This document shows, in pieces, positions 36,352-45,095 of a DNA stretch of 64,000 nucleotides. The position numbers were made by a program, and so were the translations under genes. The stretch covers positions 41,458 to 105,457 of the forward strand of contig CAMAWH010000014.1 of the NCBI GenBank assembly GCA_945861635.1, read 5' to 3'. The stretch comes from Klebsiella pneumoniae. GTDB taxonomy: Bacteria > Myxococcota_A > UBA796 > SXON01. The notes under the pieces were generated by a model. It was not told the DNA's origin. It made no database searches and saw only the letters and a program-made list of their open reading frames with translations. Position 1 is the stretch's first letter. Every line of letters starts with the position of its first letter.

Positions 36352-37046
36352 TGCGGCGTTCCAAGGAAATAATGTGCCATGACGAACGTGCCGGCCTCCG
36401 CGCTGTAGGTTTCTTCGGCGCCAAGGCCGCTCTCCAACAGGATGTCACCAGGTTCGAGATTGAAGGCAAAGAACCAGTCGAACTCGCCGTCCGCGACGCG
36501 GTTGATGCTCCCGTCCTCACCCACGACAAAGCACGTTGGTACCACGGCCGCGACCCGCACCGCCGCGCAATCCCACCCGGCATCCAGCGGGGATCCCCAC
36601 AAATGCACGCGTTTTCCGGCATCGAGGTCACCCGGCGAATCTCCCAACGGCAGCGGCAGCGCCGCCATCAACGAGGCCGTATACGCCCGATCCGCCGCGA
36701 AAAGCGCCCCCGTGAGCCAGCGCCCGTTCCGCGCGGGGGTGATGCCGCGCCACAGCGTCGGGTAGGCGTCTCCACCGTCCAAGTGTACGGCGACGCGCGC
36801 CTCCGGCGGCACAGACGCGTCGTAATAGCCAGGATAGTCGTCGGCGTACGGCTCTTCGGCCACGATCGGCTCCGGCTCGCCTTCATCGTCCAGTGCGTCC
36901 GGCGCCACGACCATCGCTTCTCCCCCGAGGGTTGCCCCGGTGGAGGTGTCCGGCGACGCATAGACGAAGCCTGACCAGTGGACGGTACCTTCGTCGTCAT
37001 CGGCGGCTCCGAACGAAAGGGTGCAGCCGGCGAGAAGGGCGATCAC
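36348..37046 (-). CDS. Lipoprotein of unknown function
   Basis: 232 residues from a GTG start, with one of the shortest lipoprotein signals here (MIALLAGC, eight residues). An acidic region (DDEGEPEPIVAEEPYADDYPGYY) is followed by a beta-rich domain with two cysteines (WDCAAVRV, PTCFVVGE). The start lies a few bases after the recO stop, so it is probably co-transcribed with recO and mgtE. No family is recognised. Confidence 0.65.
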   Translation of the reverse strand: MIALLAGCTLSFGAADDDEGTVHWSGFVYASPDTSTGATLGGEAMVVAPDALDDEGEPEPIVAEEPYADDYPGYYDASVPPEARVAVHLDGGDAYPTLWRGITPARNGRWLTGALFAADRAYTASLMAALPLPLGDSPGDLDAGKRVHLWGSPLDAGWDCAAVRVAAVVPTCFVVGEDGSINRVADGEFDWFFAFNLEPGDILLESGLGAEETYSAEAGTFVMAHYFLGTPQ

Positions 37047-37050
37047 GGCT

Positions 37051-37770
37051 TCAATGTAGCGCGTCCAGCACGATTCGCGACGGAAGCGCGCGGCCAAGGT
37101 GCGCCGACACCGCGTCGGAGAGCAGCCCCCGGCGCCCCTCCGGTAGGCTCGCATCGAGGAGATCGCGCAACGGCGCGCGCCTGGCGGCCTCCAACGCGGC
37201 TGCGTACGCCTGCGTGACCGGTTCTCCCGACCCGCACCGGCGATGTAGCAGCCCCCCCGCCTCAATGGAGAATCCCATCCCCACCTCAATCGGGTCCGCG
37301 CACACGACGCAACGGTCCAACACGGGGCCGATGCCCGCGAACGTGAGCGCCTTTCCCTCGAGCCCGAGGAGAAAGGCAGGCTGCGGATCCTCGCCGTTGG
37401 CGTCGAGCAGTGTGAGCGCCATGTCCAGCAAACCATACAACCGCAACTCCGGCTGCCCCTCTCGTGCCAGTGCGCCGCACAACTCACACGCATAAATGGC
37501 AGTGGCAAGCCGACCCAAACCGTCGCGCAAATGCACGTGACCCGCGATCGCTTCTCCGGAAACCAGCGTCTCCAGATCGCCGCGACCGCGTCGTAAGCGG
37601 ACAACTGCAGTCACCCCGATATCGAGCCCAGCGTGCCTGCGTCGTGCGCCCCTCGCGAGCACGCTCACCTTCCCCTCGTCGGGGGTCAGCAAGCGGAGGA
37701 TTCGATCGCTCTCCCCGTAGTCTTGCCGACCGACGACGATGGCCGTCAGCTCTCTTCCTTCCGGCTTCAT
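37051..37770 (-). CDS. recO: DNA repair protein RecO
   Basis: 239 residues, the usual RecO length. The N-terminal OB-fold has AIVVGRQDYGESDRILRLLTPDEGKVSVLARGARR. A helical C-terminal part carries the CVVCADP pair and later RRCG, a partial zinc-binding pattern. RecO anneals single-stranded DNA and loads RecA with RecR. The ATG overlaps the mgtE stop (ATGA). Confidence 0.92.
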   Translation of the reverse strand: MKPEGRELTAIVVGRQDYGESDRILRLLTPDEGKVSVLARGARRRHAGLDIGVTAVVRLRRGRGDLETLVSGEAIAGHVHLRDGLGRLATAIYACELCGALAREGQPELRLYGLLDMALTLLDANGEDPQPAFLLGLEGKALTFAGIGPVLDRCVVCADPIEVGMGFSIEAGGLLHRRCGSGEPVTQAYAAALEAARRAPLRDLLDASLPEGRRGLLSDAVSAHLGRALPSRIVLDALH

Positions 37771-39122
37771 CCGGTGCTCAGCAGAAACGTCGCAATGGAG
37801 AGATAGATGGTGAGCCCCAGTCCGTCCATTGCCGTCGTGACAAAGGGGCCCGTCGCAATGGCGGGATCGATGCCGAAGCGGCGAAGCGTAAGGGGAACCA
37901 GCGTACCGGCCAGGGTGGCTGCGGTCATTCCGCACAGGATGGCCGTGGACACGGAGGCGGCGATTCGCACGTCCCCGTGTCGAAGCAGACAATAGGCGCC
38001 GGTGCAAAGCCCGAAGATGACGCCCAGCGACAGTCCGTTCAGGCCTTCCGCGACGACCGTGCGGCGAATGTTCCCGTCCATCCGGCCAAGTGCGATGTTC
38101 CGCACCGTCACCGTTGCCGACTGAATGCCGACGTTGCCCTCCATACCGGTGACGATGGGAATGAAGCCGGCAAGCACCAATTCCGTCGTTAGCACGCCGC
38201 TGAACTGCGAGATGATCTCCGAGATGACAAACCCGCCGCCCATCGTCACGAGCAGCCACGGAAGGCGACGCGTCACCGCCTCCCACCGGCTCATGCGACT
38301 GGCCTCCGTCGCGCCTTCGCTGACGCCGGCCATGAGGAGCATATCCTCCCCTGCTTCCTCACGAATGACGTCGATAACGTCGTCTACGGTTACGATGCCC
38401 AGCAGGTGCCTCGCCTCGTCGACAACCGGCACGGCGAGCAGGTCGTACCGCCCAGCGATCCGCGCCACCTCCTCCTGATCCATTTCCGGGCGGACCATGA
38501 TGACATCGGCGGTCATGATTTCCGACAGCCGCATCGACGGGGGATGGGTCAGGAGGTTTCGCAACGAGATGACGCCGACAAGCTGTCGTTCTTCGTTCTC
38601 GACGTACGCATAGTAAATGAGCTCGTGATCGCTGGCGGCTTGCACCGCCGCAATCGCGTCGCGACAGGTCGTGTCGGCCTGAAGGCGGAACGCCAGCGGC
38701 GACATGATGCCGCCGGCGGTGTCCGAGGCGTAGCCGAGCAACTCCTCGACCTGCTCCCGCTCCTCTCCCTTGATGCGTTCAAGCACGGCTGACCGCTGCT
38801 CGTCGGGGAGCAGCTCAAGGAGATCCGTCTGATCATCGACCTCCATCTCGGCGAACAGCGTGGACAGGCGCTCGATGGGGAGATCGGCAATGAGCCCCTT
38901 GAATTCCTCCGGACCGAGGTGGGTGAGTACGTCCGCCGCGACCGCATCCACCTTGATCTGTTGGAACACGAGCCGCTGATCGTGCGCGCTGAGCCGATCC
39001 ATCACCGCCGCAACGTCTTCTGCACGCGACTTCGCGATGATCTTGGCCAATGCGGGCGTTGCACCGCGCCGGGCGAGCCGGCGGATGGCGTCCACGCGTT
39101 GGGTGAGCAGCGGATCGAACAC
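37767..39122 (-). CDS. mgtE: Magnesium transporter MgtE
   Basis: 451 residues with the full MgtE layout. An N-terminal superhelical domain (ADLPIERLSTLFAEMEVDDQTDLLELLP) leads to paired CBS domains (SPLAFRLQADTTCRDAI; IMTADVIMVRPEMDQEEV; GIVTVDDVIDVI) and five membrane spans with the pore signature MEGNVGIQSATVTVRNIALG. It imports Mg2+ and is gated by Mg2+ binding to the cytosolic domains. No M-box-like leader was noticed upstream. Confidence 0.94.
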   Translation of the reverse strand: MFDPLLTQRVDAIRRLARRGATPALAKIIAKSRAEDVAAVMDRLSAHDQRLVFQQIKVDAVAADVLTHLGPEEFKGLIADLPIERLSTLFAEMEVDDQTDLLELLPDEQRSAVLERIKGEEREQVEELLGYASDTAGGIMSPLAFRLQADTTCRDAIAAVQAASDHELIYYAYVENEERQLVGVISLRNLLTHPPSMRLSEIMTADVIMVRPEMDQEEVARIAGRYDLLAVPVVDEARHLLGIVTVDDVIDVIREEAGEDMLLMAGVSEGATEASRMSRWEAVTRRLPWLLVTMGGGFVISEIISQFSGVLTTELVLAGFIPIVTGMEGNVGIQSATVTVRNIALGRMDGNIRRTVVAEGLNGLSLGVIFGLCTGAYCLLRHGDVRIAASVSTAILCGMTAATLAGTLVPLTLRRFGIDPAIATGPFVTTAMDGLGLTIYLSIATFLLSTG

Positions 39123-39125
39123 GCG

Positions 39126-39902
39126 CTAGTCCGGCGTATCGTCGATGAAAACGAGGCGGCGCGGCAGCCCCTGGGCCCCGAGGGGCTTGAGCGGGCGATT
39201 GTTGTAGGAGAACGTGACGCCGTCGAGCGATCCGAGGTTGATCTCGATGCGGTCATGGGCGGCAAAGGTGCGTTCTTTCCCGGCGTGCAGCATGCCGTCG
39301 AACGCGTCCTTGTCGTCGAGCTTTACGGTTGCGTGGACGGGTTCGACGGGGGTGACCCGGAGCACCTGATCGGGCGGAACGCCGAGCGCCACTTCATCGC
39401 CACCCCACAAGAATTCGCCAAGGCGAACCGCCAGAAGAATCCCGGCGAGGGCGGCGGCGCCGATCGCCATCGCCCTTCCGGTGCGCCGGGGAGGCGCGGG
39501 GGGTGCGCCGCCTGGGCGCGGGCGACGGATGGCACCGGGTTCCACAGCCTCCGCGCCCGCCGAGCGCCCGCTGGCTGCTTCGGCACCCGGTCCTGCCGCC
39601 GACCCAGCGCCGCCCGGCGGCGTCTCCGAAGGCGAGGCAGGAAGCCCGCCCGCGTGCCCGACAAGCGGCGTTGCGTCAGGACGCGAAAACAAGCCACGTG
39701 GGGTTGGCGGCGCCGGCACCGACTCCGGCAACCCGAGAAAGGCGCGATACTGTTTGGTGTAGCCAGACAGGAAGGGCCCGGGCGGGAAGACGGAAAGATC
39801 GCCCTCCTCCAGCGCTTCCAGATAACGGGCGGGAATGCGCGTCCGCTTGCTGGCCTCCTCCACGGAGATGCCAGCCTTCGTCCGAGCGTCCTTCAGCTCC
39901 AC
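39126..39902 (-). CDS. RodZ-like protein (HTH, TM, periplasmic domain)
   Basis: 258 residues. An N-terminal helix-turn-helix (ELKDARTKAGISVEEASKRT, then RIPARYLEALEEGD) matches the RodZ/HTH_25 type. A Pro/Ala/Gly-rich linker (~75-155), one membrane span (AIGAAALAGILLAVRLGEF) and a ~90-residue periplasmic beta domain (VTPVEPVHATVKLDDKDAF) follow. RodZ links MreB to the cell-wall machinery; whether this homologue does is inference. The GTG at 39902 has GGAGG upstream; a TTG at 39908 would overlap the previous stop. Confidence 0.8.
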   Translation of the reverse strand: MELKDARTKAGISVEEASKRTRIPARYLEALEEGDLSVFPPGPFLSGYTKQYRAFLGLPESVPAPPTPRGLFSRPDATPLVGHAGGLPASPSETPPGGAGSAAGPGAEAASGRSAGAEAVEPGAIRRPRPGGAPPAPPRRTGRAMAIGAAALAGILLAVRLGEFLWGGDEVALGVPPDQVLRVTPVEPVHATVKLDDKDAFDGMLHAGKERTFAAHDRIEINLGSLDGVTFSYNNRPLKPLGAQGLPRRLVFIDDTPD

Positions 39903-39904
39903 GG

Positions 39905-40642
39905 TCAACCTCCGGCCGCGCCCGACATGCACGCCCGCGCCGCATCCGCCATCGGCGTTCCTGGCGCTTCGTCCAGCACATCCTGCAACGACGCTCGGGC
40001 GCTGTCCGGCGCACCATCTTTCGCTAGCAGGCACCCGCGCCGGAGCTTTGCGCCCAGACTTTCCTTCGGACAGGTCGTGATCAACTGCTGGTACGCCTCC
40101 AATGCAGCCGCGGCGTCACCTTTTTGCTCCTGCGCGAGTCCGAGGTGGAAGAATGCTTCGCACAACCCCGGCGCGCGGGCGAGCGCCTGCCGCGCCTCGG
40201 CGATGGCGCCCTCGACATTGCCCGTATCCAAAAGGGCTCGCGAGAGGTTCGAGTGGATCAACGCGCCGTTTTTATACTCGATATCGTCCAGCGCCAAAGT
40301 AAACATGGCAACCGCTTCCTGCGGTCGTCCGTTCGCGTCCAGAAACGCGCCATAATTCAAAAGGATCTCGCCGCTTTTCGGCTTGAGCACCAGCGCCTTC
40401 TTGAAGCTCTTTTCGGCAAGGTCATTCTTTCCCTTCGACGCGTACACGACGCCCATGGCCGAAAGGGCGCGCCAGTTCCGCGGGTCTTCCTTGTGGGCCT
40501 CCGCCAGCGTCCGAATCGAGTCTTCGACGCTTCCTTCCTTGTAGTAGGCGATGCCCAGCTCGACGTGCGACTGCGCGCGCTCCATACGTTTGGCGCCGAT
40601 ACATGCAGGAAGGAAGATCAAACAGAACAGCGCACGGCGCAT
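39905..40642 (-). CDS. TPR lipoprotein (PilF/PilW-like)
   Basis: 245 residues. The signal peptide MRRALFCLIFLPAC has a basic n-region, unlike many lipoproteins here. About five TPR units follow (VELGIAYYKEGSVEDSIRTL, AEKSFKKALVLKPKSGEILLNYGAF). The layout resembles PilF/PilW pilotins that help assemble the type IV pilus secretin, but no pilus genes are in the window. It is co-transcribed with the RodZ-like gene. Confidence 0.8.
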   Translation of the reverse strand: MRRALFCLIFLPACIGAKRMERAQSHVELGIAYYKEGSVEDSIRTLAEAHKEDPRNWRALSAMGVVYASKGKNDLAEKSFKKALVLKPKSGEILLNYGAFLDANGRPQEAVAMFTLALDDIEYKNGALIHSNLSRALLDTGNVEGAIAEARQALARAPGLCEAFFHLGLAQEQKGDAAAALEAYQQLITTCPKESLGAKLRRGCLLAKDGAPDSARASLQDVLDEAPGTPMADAARACMSGAAGG

Positions 40643-40651
40643 GGCGGGCTC

Positions 40652-41512
40652 CTAGACGGGCATGTACTTCCCGATGAGGGGGGCGAAGGCGCGGCGGGTT
40701 TCCGGCGCGATGGAGGAGGCGGGGGTCAAGATGGCCGTCGCAAGGGCATTGCTGCACGGCGCGGGTCCGGCGTGGGCGAGGATGCGGGGCACGGTCAGCG
40801 CAACAATACGGCGTGCCAACGCCGCGTTCTGCGTCAGAACGGCGATGACCTGATCCACCGTGACCATGTCGTGGTGGGGGTGCCAGCAGTCGTAATCTGT
40901 TGCCATGGCAAGAGTAGCGTACGAGATTTCGGCCTCTCTCGCCAGTTTTGCTTCGGGCATATTCGTCATTCCGATGACACTGGCGCCCCAGGAGCGGTGC
41001 AGGTTCGACTCCGCGCGCGTCGAGAACGCCGGCCCCTCCATGCAAACGTAGGTGCCGCCGTCGTGCACGGTGGCTCCTGCATCCCGTGAGGACGCGAGCA
41101 GATACTGCCGCAGCGCGCCGCAAACCGGGTCACCAAATGCGACATGGGCCACGATGCCCTTCTCAAAAAACGTTGCCTTGCGCTGATGCGTCTTGTCGAT
41201 GAACTGGTCGATGACGACGACTTGTCCGGGGGCAATGTCTTCACGCAGACTGCCCACCGCGCTGACCGAAATGATCCATTCGACGCCGAGTGATTTCAGG
41301 GCAAAGATATTTGCCCGGTAGTTCACTTCCGACGGGTTGAAGCGGTGACCCCGCCCGTGACGCGGCAGGAATGCCATTTCGGCGTCACCGAGGCGCCCGA
41401 GGATGCACGCGTCGGACGGATCGCCAAAGGGAGTCGCCACGCGCTCTTCCCGCACGTCCTTCAATCCCTCCATTTCGTACAGCCCGCTTCCGCCGATGAC
41501 GCCTATCCGCAT
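40652..41512 (-). CDS. mtnP: S-methyl-5'-thioadenosine phosphorylase
   Basis: 286 residues. It phosphorolyses methylthioadenosine to adenine and methylthioribose-1-phosphate in methionine salvage. Evidence: GVIGGSGLYEMEGL at the N-terminus, FLPRHGRGHRFNPSEVNYRAN (phosphate and substrate loops), CMEGPAFSTRAESN and GMTNMPEAKLAREAEI, then ATDYDCWH, all matching the MTAP subgroup of the purine nucleoside phosphorylase family. Confidence 0.93.
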   Translation of the reverse strand: MRIGVIGGSGLYEMEGLKDVREERVATPFGDPSDACILGRLGDAEMAFLPRHGRGHRFNPSEVNYRANIFALKSLGVEWIISVSAVGSLREDIAPGQVVVIDQFIDKTHQRKATFFEKGIVAHVAFGDPVCGALRQYLLASSRDAGATVHDGGTYVCMEGPAFSTRAESNLHRSWGASVIGMTNMPEAKLAREAEISYATLAMATDYDCWHPHHDMVTVDQVIAVLTQNAALARRIVALTVPRILAHAGPAPCSNALATAILTPASSIAPETRRAFAPLIGKYMPV

Positions 41513-41555
41513 ACCACTCCAGAGGTCGCGGGGGATCTATCCCGGCGCCGCCGGC

Positions 41556-42230
41556 CTACCACCACCCCGGCGTCTCGTCCGACCATTCCGGTTCGCCTTC
41601 GGAGTACCCATCCAACGCGGACAGCGCCGACAGCACGTCTCCGACGGCACGGGAACCGGTCCACGAGGCGTAATATCTCTCCCCATCACGCTTGGCATCG
41701 ATGGCGACGGTCGTCGCCAGCGCAGCGGCATCTCCATCGTCCGTCACGGAGAAGTAGGCGCCCGCGCCCTCAAAATCCTCCGTCTGCTTCAGGGTCTCGA
41801 ACTCTCCGCGCACCCCATTGTAGGCGAACACGAACCAATCTCCTGCGACGCCCGAAAACGTCGAGGACTCAAACGTGCCGGTTGCCCCCTGACCCGCCGT
41901 ACAATCCGTCCAGTTTCCGATCGCGCTGTACTGGACGCCGCCTTCGAGAGTCGCCCCGACCCAATCCCGACCGCTTGCGGACACCGTGACGGAAGCGGCC
42001 GTCTCTCCCGACGTGCTCTCGATCAAGTCCAGACCGATCACACACGTCGAGTTCAACGTGCCCGACGGCACGGACGCAACGATGGACACGTAGGGATCGC
42101 CGGGATCGCGCGGACGCTCCCCCCCGGTGTCCTTCAGCTCGATTTCCTGTGCGCAGCCCGAGGCCACGAGCGAGGCCAGCGTGACCCGCGCGATCACGAA
42201 GCGGGCCACCAACTTGGCTTGGTATTCCAT
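41556..42230 (-). CDS. Lipoprotein, tandem paralogue 2
   Basis: 224 residues with a conventional lipoprotein signal (ending LASLVASGC). It shares GDPYVSIVASVPSGTL, an ES.SGE.AASV block, aromatic-rich strands and the C-terminal EWSDETPGWW with the upstream lipoprotein (GDPYVGITTATSAGSL, NTKPSWW). Both are probably beta-sandwich outer-membrane or periplasmic lipoproteins of unknown role. The start overlaps the neighbour's 3' end by 37 bp. Confidence 0.68.
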   Translation of the reverse strand: MEYQAKLVARFVIARVTLASLVASGCAQEIELKDTGGERPRDPGDPYVSIVASVPSGTLNSTCVIGLDLIESTSGETAASVTVSASGRDWVGATLEGGVQYSAIGNWTDCTAGQGATGTFESSTFSGVAGDWFVFAYNGVRGEFETLKQTEDFEGAGAYFSVTDDGDAAALATTVAIDAKRDGERYYASWTGSRAVGDVLSALSALDGYSEGEPEWSDETPGWW

Positions 42231-42886
42231 ACGGGAGAGCCCTCTTTATAGTCGGGGTCGGCGGAAGCGGTGGACAGGATCTGACCAACCGGGATCTTCT
42301 CGTCGAACGTGAGTGTGTAGGTGGTTCCAGACTCGTTGACAGCGTCCACGCCCCACGCGGCGGCCTGCGCCTGCACGTAGCTGTCCGGCGTACTGTCCAC
42401 AAAGGTCACGCTGGCCTGTCCGCCCGTGAAATCACCGCCTTCATCCTCCTGTTCAAGGGAGGCATAGCCGATGTTGGTGCCGGTGGTCCAAAGCACGATG
42501 AAGATGCCTTCCTGACCCGAGAAGGTGCCGGATTCGAACGGTTCGGGGTCGGGAAGATTGACGCAGCTCGAAACCGTGGCAATGGCCTTGTACTGCGTGC
42601 CGCCCGTCAGGCCCGTACCCCGCCAGTCCATACCCTGCGTGTCCATGCTGAGGGTGGCGACTTCCTCACCCGACACGCTTTCTCGCACCGTCATTGAAAC
42701 ATTGCAATCACTGCGCAGACTGCCGGCCGACGTTGCCGTGGTGATGCCAACGTAGGGGTCACCGAGGACGACGTTGGGGGGCTTGACCGCCGTGTCGTCA
42801 CCTGAGTCGTCGGAAGCACCCGGATCGGCGCCGGCTTTGGTTGATGGGTCCGGCGCACACGCGAGGGCGAACAGGGCTGCGAGCAT
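42194..42886 (-). CDS. Lipoprotein, tandem paralogue 1
   Basis: 230 residues with a ten-residue lipoprotein signal (MLAALFALAC) and a Ser/Asp-rich linker (GADPGASDDSGDDTA). The body is clearly related to 41556-42230, so the pair is a tandem duplication. The gene starts 8 bp after the rlmN stop and is probably co-transcribed with it. No Shine-Dalgarno sequence is obvious at its start. Function unknown. Confidence 0.7.
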   Translation of the reverse strand: MLAALFALACAPDPSTKAGADPGASDDSGDDTAVKPPNVVLGDPYVGITTATSAGSLRSDCNVSMTVRESVSGEEVATLSMDTQGMDWRGTGLTGGTQYKAIATVSSCVNLPDPEPFESGTFSGQEGIFIVLWTTGTNIGYASLEQEDEGGDFTGGQASVTFVDSTPDSYVQAQAAAWGVDAVNESGTTYTLTFDEKIPVGQILSTASADPDYKEGSPVWNTKPSWWPAS

Positions 42887-42893
42887 GGGCCTA

Positions 42894-44003
42894 CTATAGC
42901 GCCCCGGATGCGGCGATGGGGGTCGATCCAGCCGATGCCGGTTCGAGCGGGGGAGGTGCCACCGCCTTGCCCAGTTGCCCACACGCCGCCGAGATGTCCT
43001 TGCCACGGGTGGAGCGCACCGAGCACTGCACGCCTCGCGACACGAGATAGTGCTGAAACGCGCGCACCCGCTCTTCCGGTGGGCGTTTGATGTCGCGATC
43101 GGGGTTCTCGTTGTAGGGGATGAGGTTGACCTTTGACTTGATGCCATGCATCAGCTTTGCCAAGCGCACCGCATCCTCCATCGAGTCGTTGAACCCGGCC
43201 ATCATCACGTACTCAAACGTGATTCGCTTGTGCGACATGATCGGTAGGTTCCGACAGGCCTCCAGCAGGTCTGCCATCGAATACTTCTTGGTGATGGGCA
43301 TCACCTGACGGCGCTGATCTTCCGTTGTCGCGTTGAGCGACACGGCCAGATTCACCGGCAGGGCCTCCGTCAGCTCCTGCATCTGTGGAATGAGTCCCAC
43401 CGTAGACACCGTGATTTTCCGGTGCGAAAACCCCAGCCCATCCTCTGAAAGGTAGGTGCGAAGCGCCTCGACGAGATTGGGCAGGTTGTGTAACGGCTCC
43501 CCCATTCCCATCATCACGATGTTGGTGATGCGCGTGTCCGGCGGGAGGTGCGCCCGCACCTGCAGCGGCTGGTTGGCGATTTCCGAAGGGCGAAGGTTCC
43601 GTTTCAGCCCGAGGTCACCCGTGAGGCAGAACGTACAGGCCATGGCGCAACCGACCTGCGTACTCACACACAGCGTCAACCGCTCATCATCGGGGATCAG
43701 CACGGACTCGATGCGATGTCCATCATGCGTCTGCCACAGAAACTTCATCGTTCCGTCCGTGGAGCGCAGTACGCACACCTCCTCCAGAAAGCTGATGCTG
43801 AACTTTTCGGCGAGTGTTCCTCGGACCACTTTTGCGACGTTCGTCATCTCGTCGAACGAGCGCACACCACGCTGCCAGAGCCACTTGTAGACCTGTAGCG
43901 CCCGGTACTTCTCGGAGCCGAGCCCCTGCAGCGCCGACTCAATCTCGACGAGCGAGAGGCTCTTGATATCGGTGCGGCCGTCGACGGCGGTGAACGCGGG
44001 CAT
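42894..44003 (-). CDS. rlmN: Dual-specificity 23S rRNA/tRNA adenine C2-methyltransferase
   Basis: 369 residues, a radical SAM methylase. The cluster motif CAMACTFCLTGDLG (CxxxCxxC), MMGMGEPLHN, ISV-type SLNATTEDQRR, and the C-terminal GVQCSVRSTRGKDISAACGQL with catalytic cysteines match RlmN. It methylates A2503 of 23S rRNA and A37 of some tRNAs. The ATG at 44003 begins PAFTAVDGRTDIKSLSLVEI; longer frames upstream would overlap the divergent-side lipoprotein gene. Confidence 0.94.
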   Translation of the reverse strand: MPAFTAVDGRTDIKSLSLVEIESALQGLGSEKYRALQVYKWLWQRGVRSFDEMTNVAKVVRGTLAEKFSISFLEEVCVLRSTDGTMKFLWQTHDGHRIESVLIPDDERLTLCVSTQVGCAMACTFCLTGDLGLKRNLRPSEIANQPLQVRAHLPPDTRITNIVMMGMGEPLHNLPNLVEALRTYLSEDGLGFSHRKITVSTVGLIPQMQELTEALPVNLAVSLNATTEDQRRQVMPITKKYSMADLLEACRNLPIMSHKRITFEYVMMAGFNDSMEDAVRLAKLMHGIKSKVNLIPYNENPDRDIKRPPEERVRAFQHYLVSRGVQCSVRSTRGKDISAACGQLGKAVAPPPLEPASAGSTPIAASGAL

Positions 44004-44011
44004 GCGAGAGA

Positions 44012-44545
44012 CTAACGCGCCTTCACAACCTCGACCTGCACGGACAGCAGTTGTCCAGAGGTGCGAGCGGCGGTGTCGACGGCGTGGGGGCCCTTTGTAG
44101 CGAAGGCGGCGGTGAGTTCGGCGTTCGTGAGGTCCACCAGGCAAATGGCGTCGTCCGACGACAGGTCCTTGTCCGAGAGTTGCAGCCGCACCCCCAGCTT
44201 GCCGTCGAGGCTTACCGCGCGAAAAGTGGCGCCGGACCACGTCGGCGTAAACGTGTCGTTGACTTCGGCGAGCGCTACGATCGTCGAGGGATGGCCATCG
44301 TTGAGCAGGATCGCATTGCCGCCGGGGTCAGGTTTGGCCGCCGCGCCGGCAAGGCCGACGGCGGCATCGCCCAACTGACCGCTTGGGTCTGCGTGCGAAA
44401 GCAGCGCCCTGAGCTGGTCCATGGTACCGGCGGGCATGTTGTCCGGACCATCCCACGGGGTGCCGTTGGCCGTTGTGGGCGCAATGGTGGCGCCGGCGAT
44501 GGAGACATCGACAACATGAACGCATGCGGGCAGGAGGAGGAACAT
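44012..44545 (-). CDS. Lipoprotein of unknown function
   Basis: 177 residues with an eight-residue signal (MFLLLPAC). The start is locked because an in-frame TAG lies four codons upstream with no other start codon between. There is no Shine-Dalgarno sequence, so the message may be leaderless. The mature part has a beta-rich C-terminus (GKLGVRLQLSDKDLSSDDAICLVDL). It precedes rlmN by 8 bp and is divergent from 44651. No family is recognised. Confidence 0.7.
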   Translation of the reverse strand: MFLLLPACVHVVDVSIAGATIAPTTANGTPWDGPDNMPAGTMDQLRALLSHADPSGQLGDAAVGLAGAAAKPDPGGNAILLNDGHPSTIVALAEVNDTFTPTWSGATFRAVSLDGKLGVRLQLSDKDLSSDDAICLVDLTNAELTAAFATKGPHAVDTAARTSGQLLSVQVEVVKAR

Positions 44546-44650
44546 GGCCGCCGTCTAACCGAGTGGTGGTCGGCGTGGCGGCCGGCGGTCGGTGGCGTTG
44601 ATCGGGGCGTTGGCTGCGCAAACGCGCAGGCCCGGGTTAGGCTTCCGAGC

Positions 44651-45079
44651 ATGCAGTCGCTCCTTGATGCCATCCCCTACGTTGCCCGCGCGGGCCTCAG
44701 GATTGTCGAGGTCCGGCCTGGATACGGCGCGGTTCGGCTCCCTTTTGTCGAAACGAACATGAATCACGTTTCCATGCTGCACGCCGGCGCGCTGGTGTTG
44801 GCCGCAGAAACCGCGGGCGGCGTTGCGTGCCTCGCACACCCGGCGTTGCAATCGTACATGCTGCTCGCGAAGGGGCTGACGACGCGATACCGAAAGCCCG
44901 GCCTGGCCGCATGCACGGCGTTCTGTCAGTTGGATGAGGCGGCAGTCCTGGCGTGCGCGGCGGAAGTCGAAAGCAACCGGAAAGCCGATCTTGACGCACA
45001 CATCGAGGTGCGATCCGACGAAGGTGAGGTGCTGACCGACGTCACGGTGACCTACCACTTCCGCAAGCATCGCGCCTGA
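44651..45079 (+). CDS. Hotdog-fold protein (DUF4442/PaaI-like thioesterase)
   Basis: 142 residues. The segment NHVSMLHAGALVLAAETAGG matches the hotdog helix region with the conserved HAGAL of DUF4442/YiiD-type thioesterases, and the flanking strands (YGAVRLPFVETN, ADLDAHIEVRSDEGEVL) complete the fold. It may hydrolyse an acyl-CoA or other thioester. It starts a plus-strand run leading into the response regulator. Confidence 0.78.
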   Translation: MQSLLDAIPYVARAGLRIVEVRPGYGAVRLPFVETNMNHVSMLHAGALVLAAETAGGVACLAHPALQSYMLLAKGLTTRYRKPGLAACTAFCQLDEAAVLACAAEVESNRKADLDAHIEVRSDEGEVLTDVTVTYHFRKHRA

Positions 45080-45095
45080 ATGCGGACGCGCCTGC

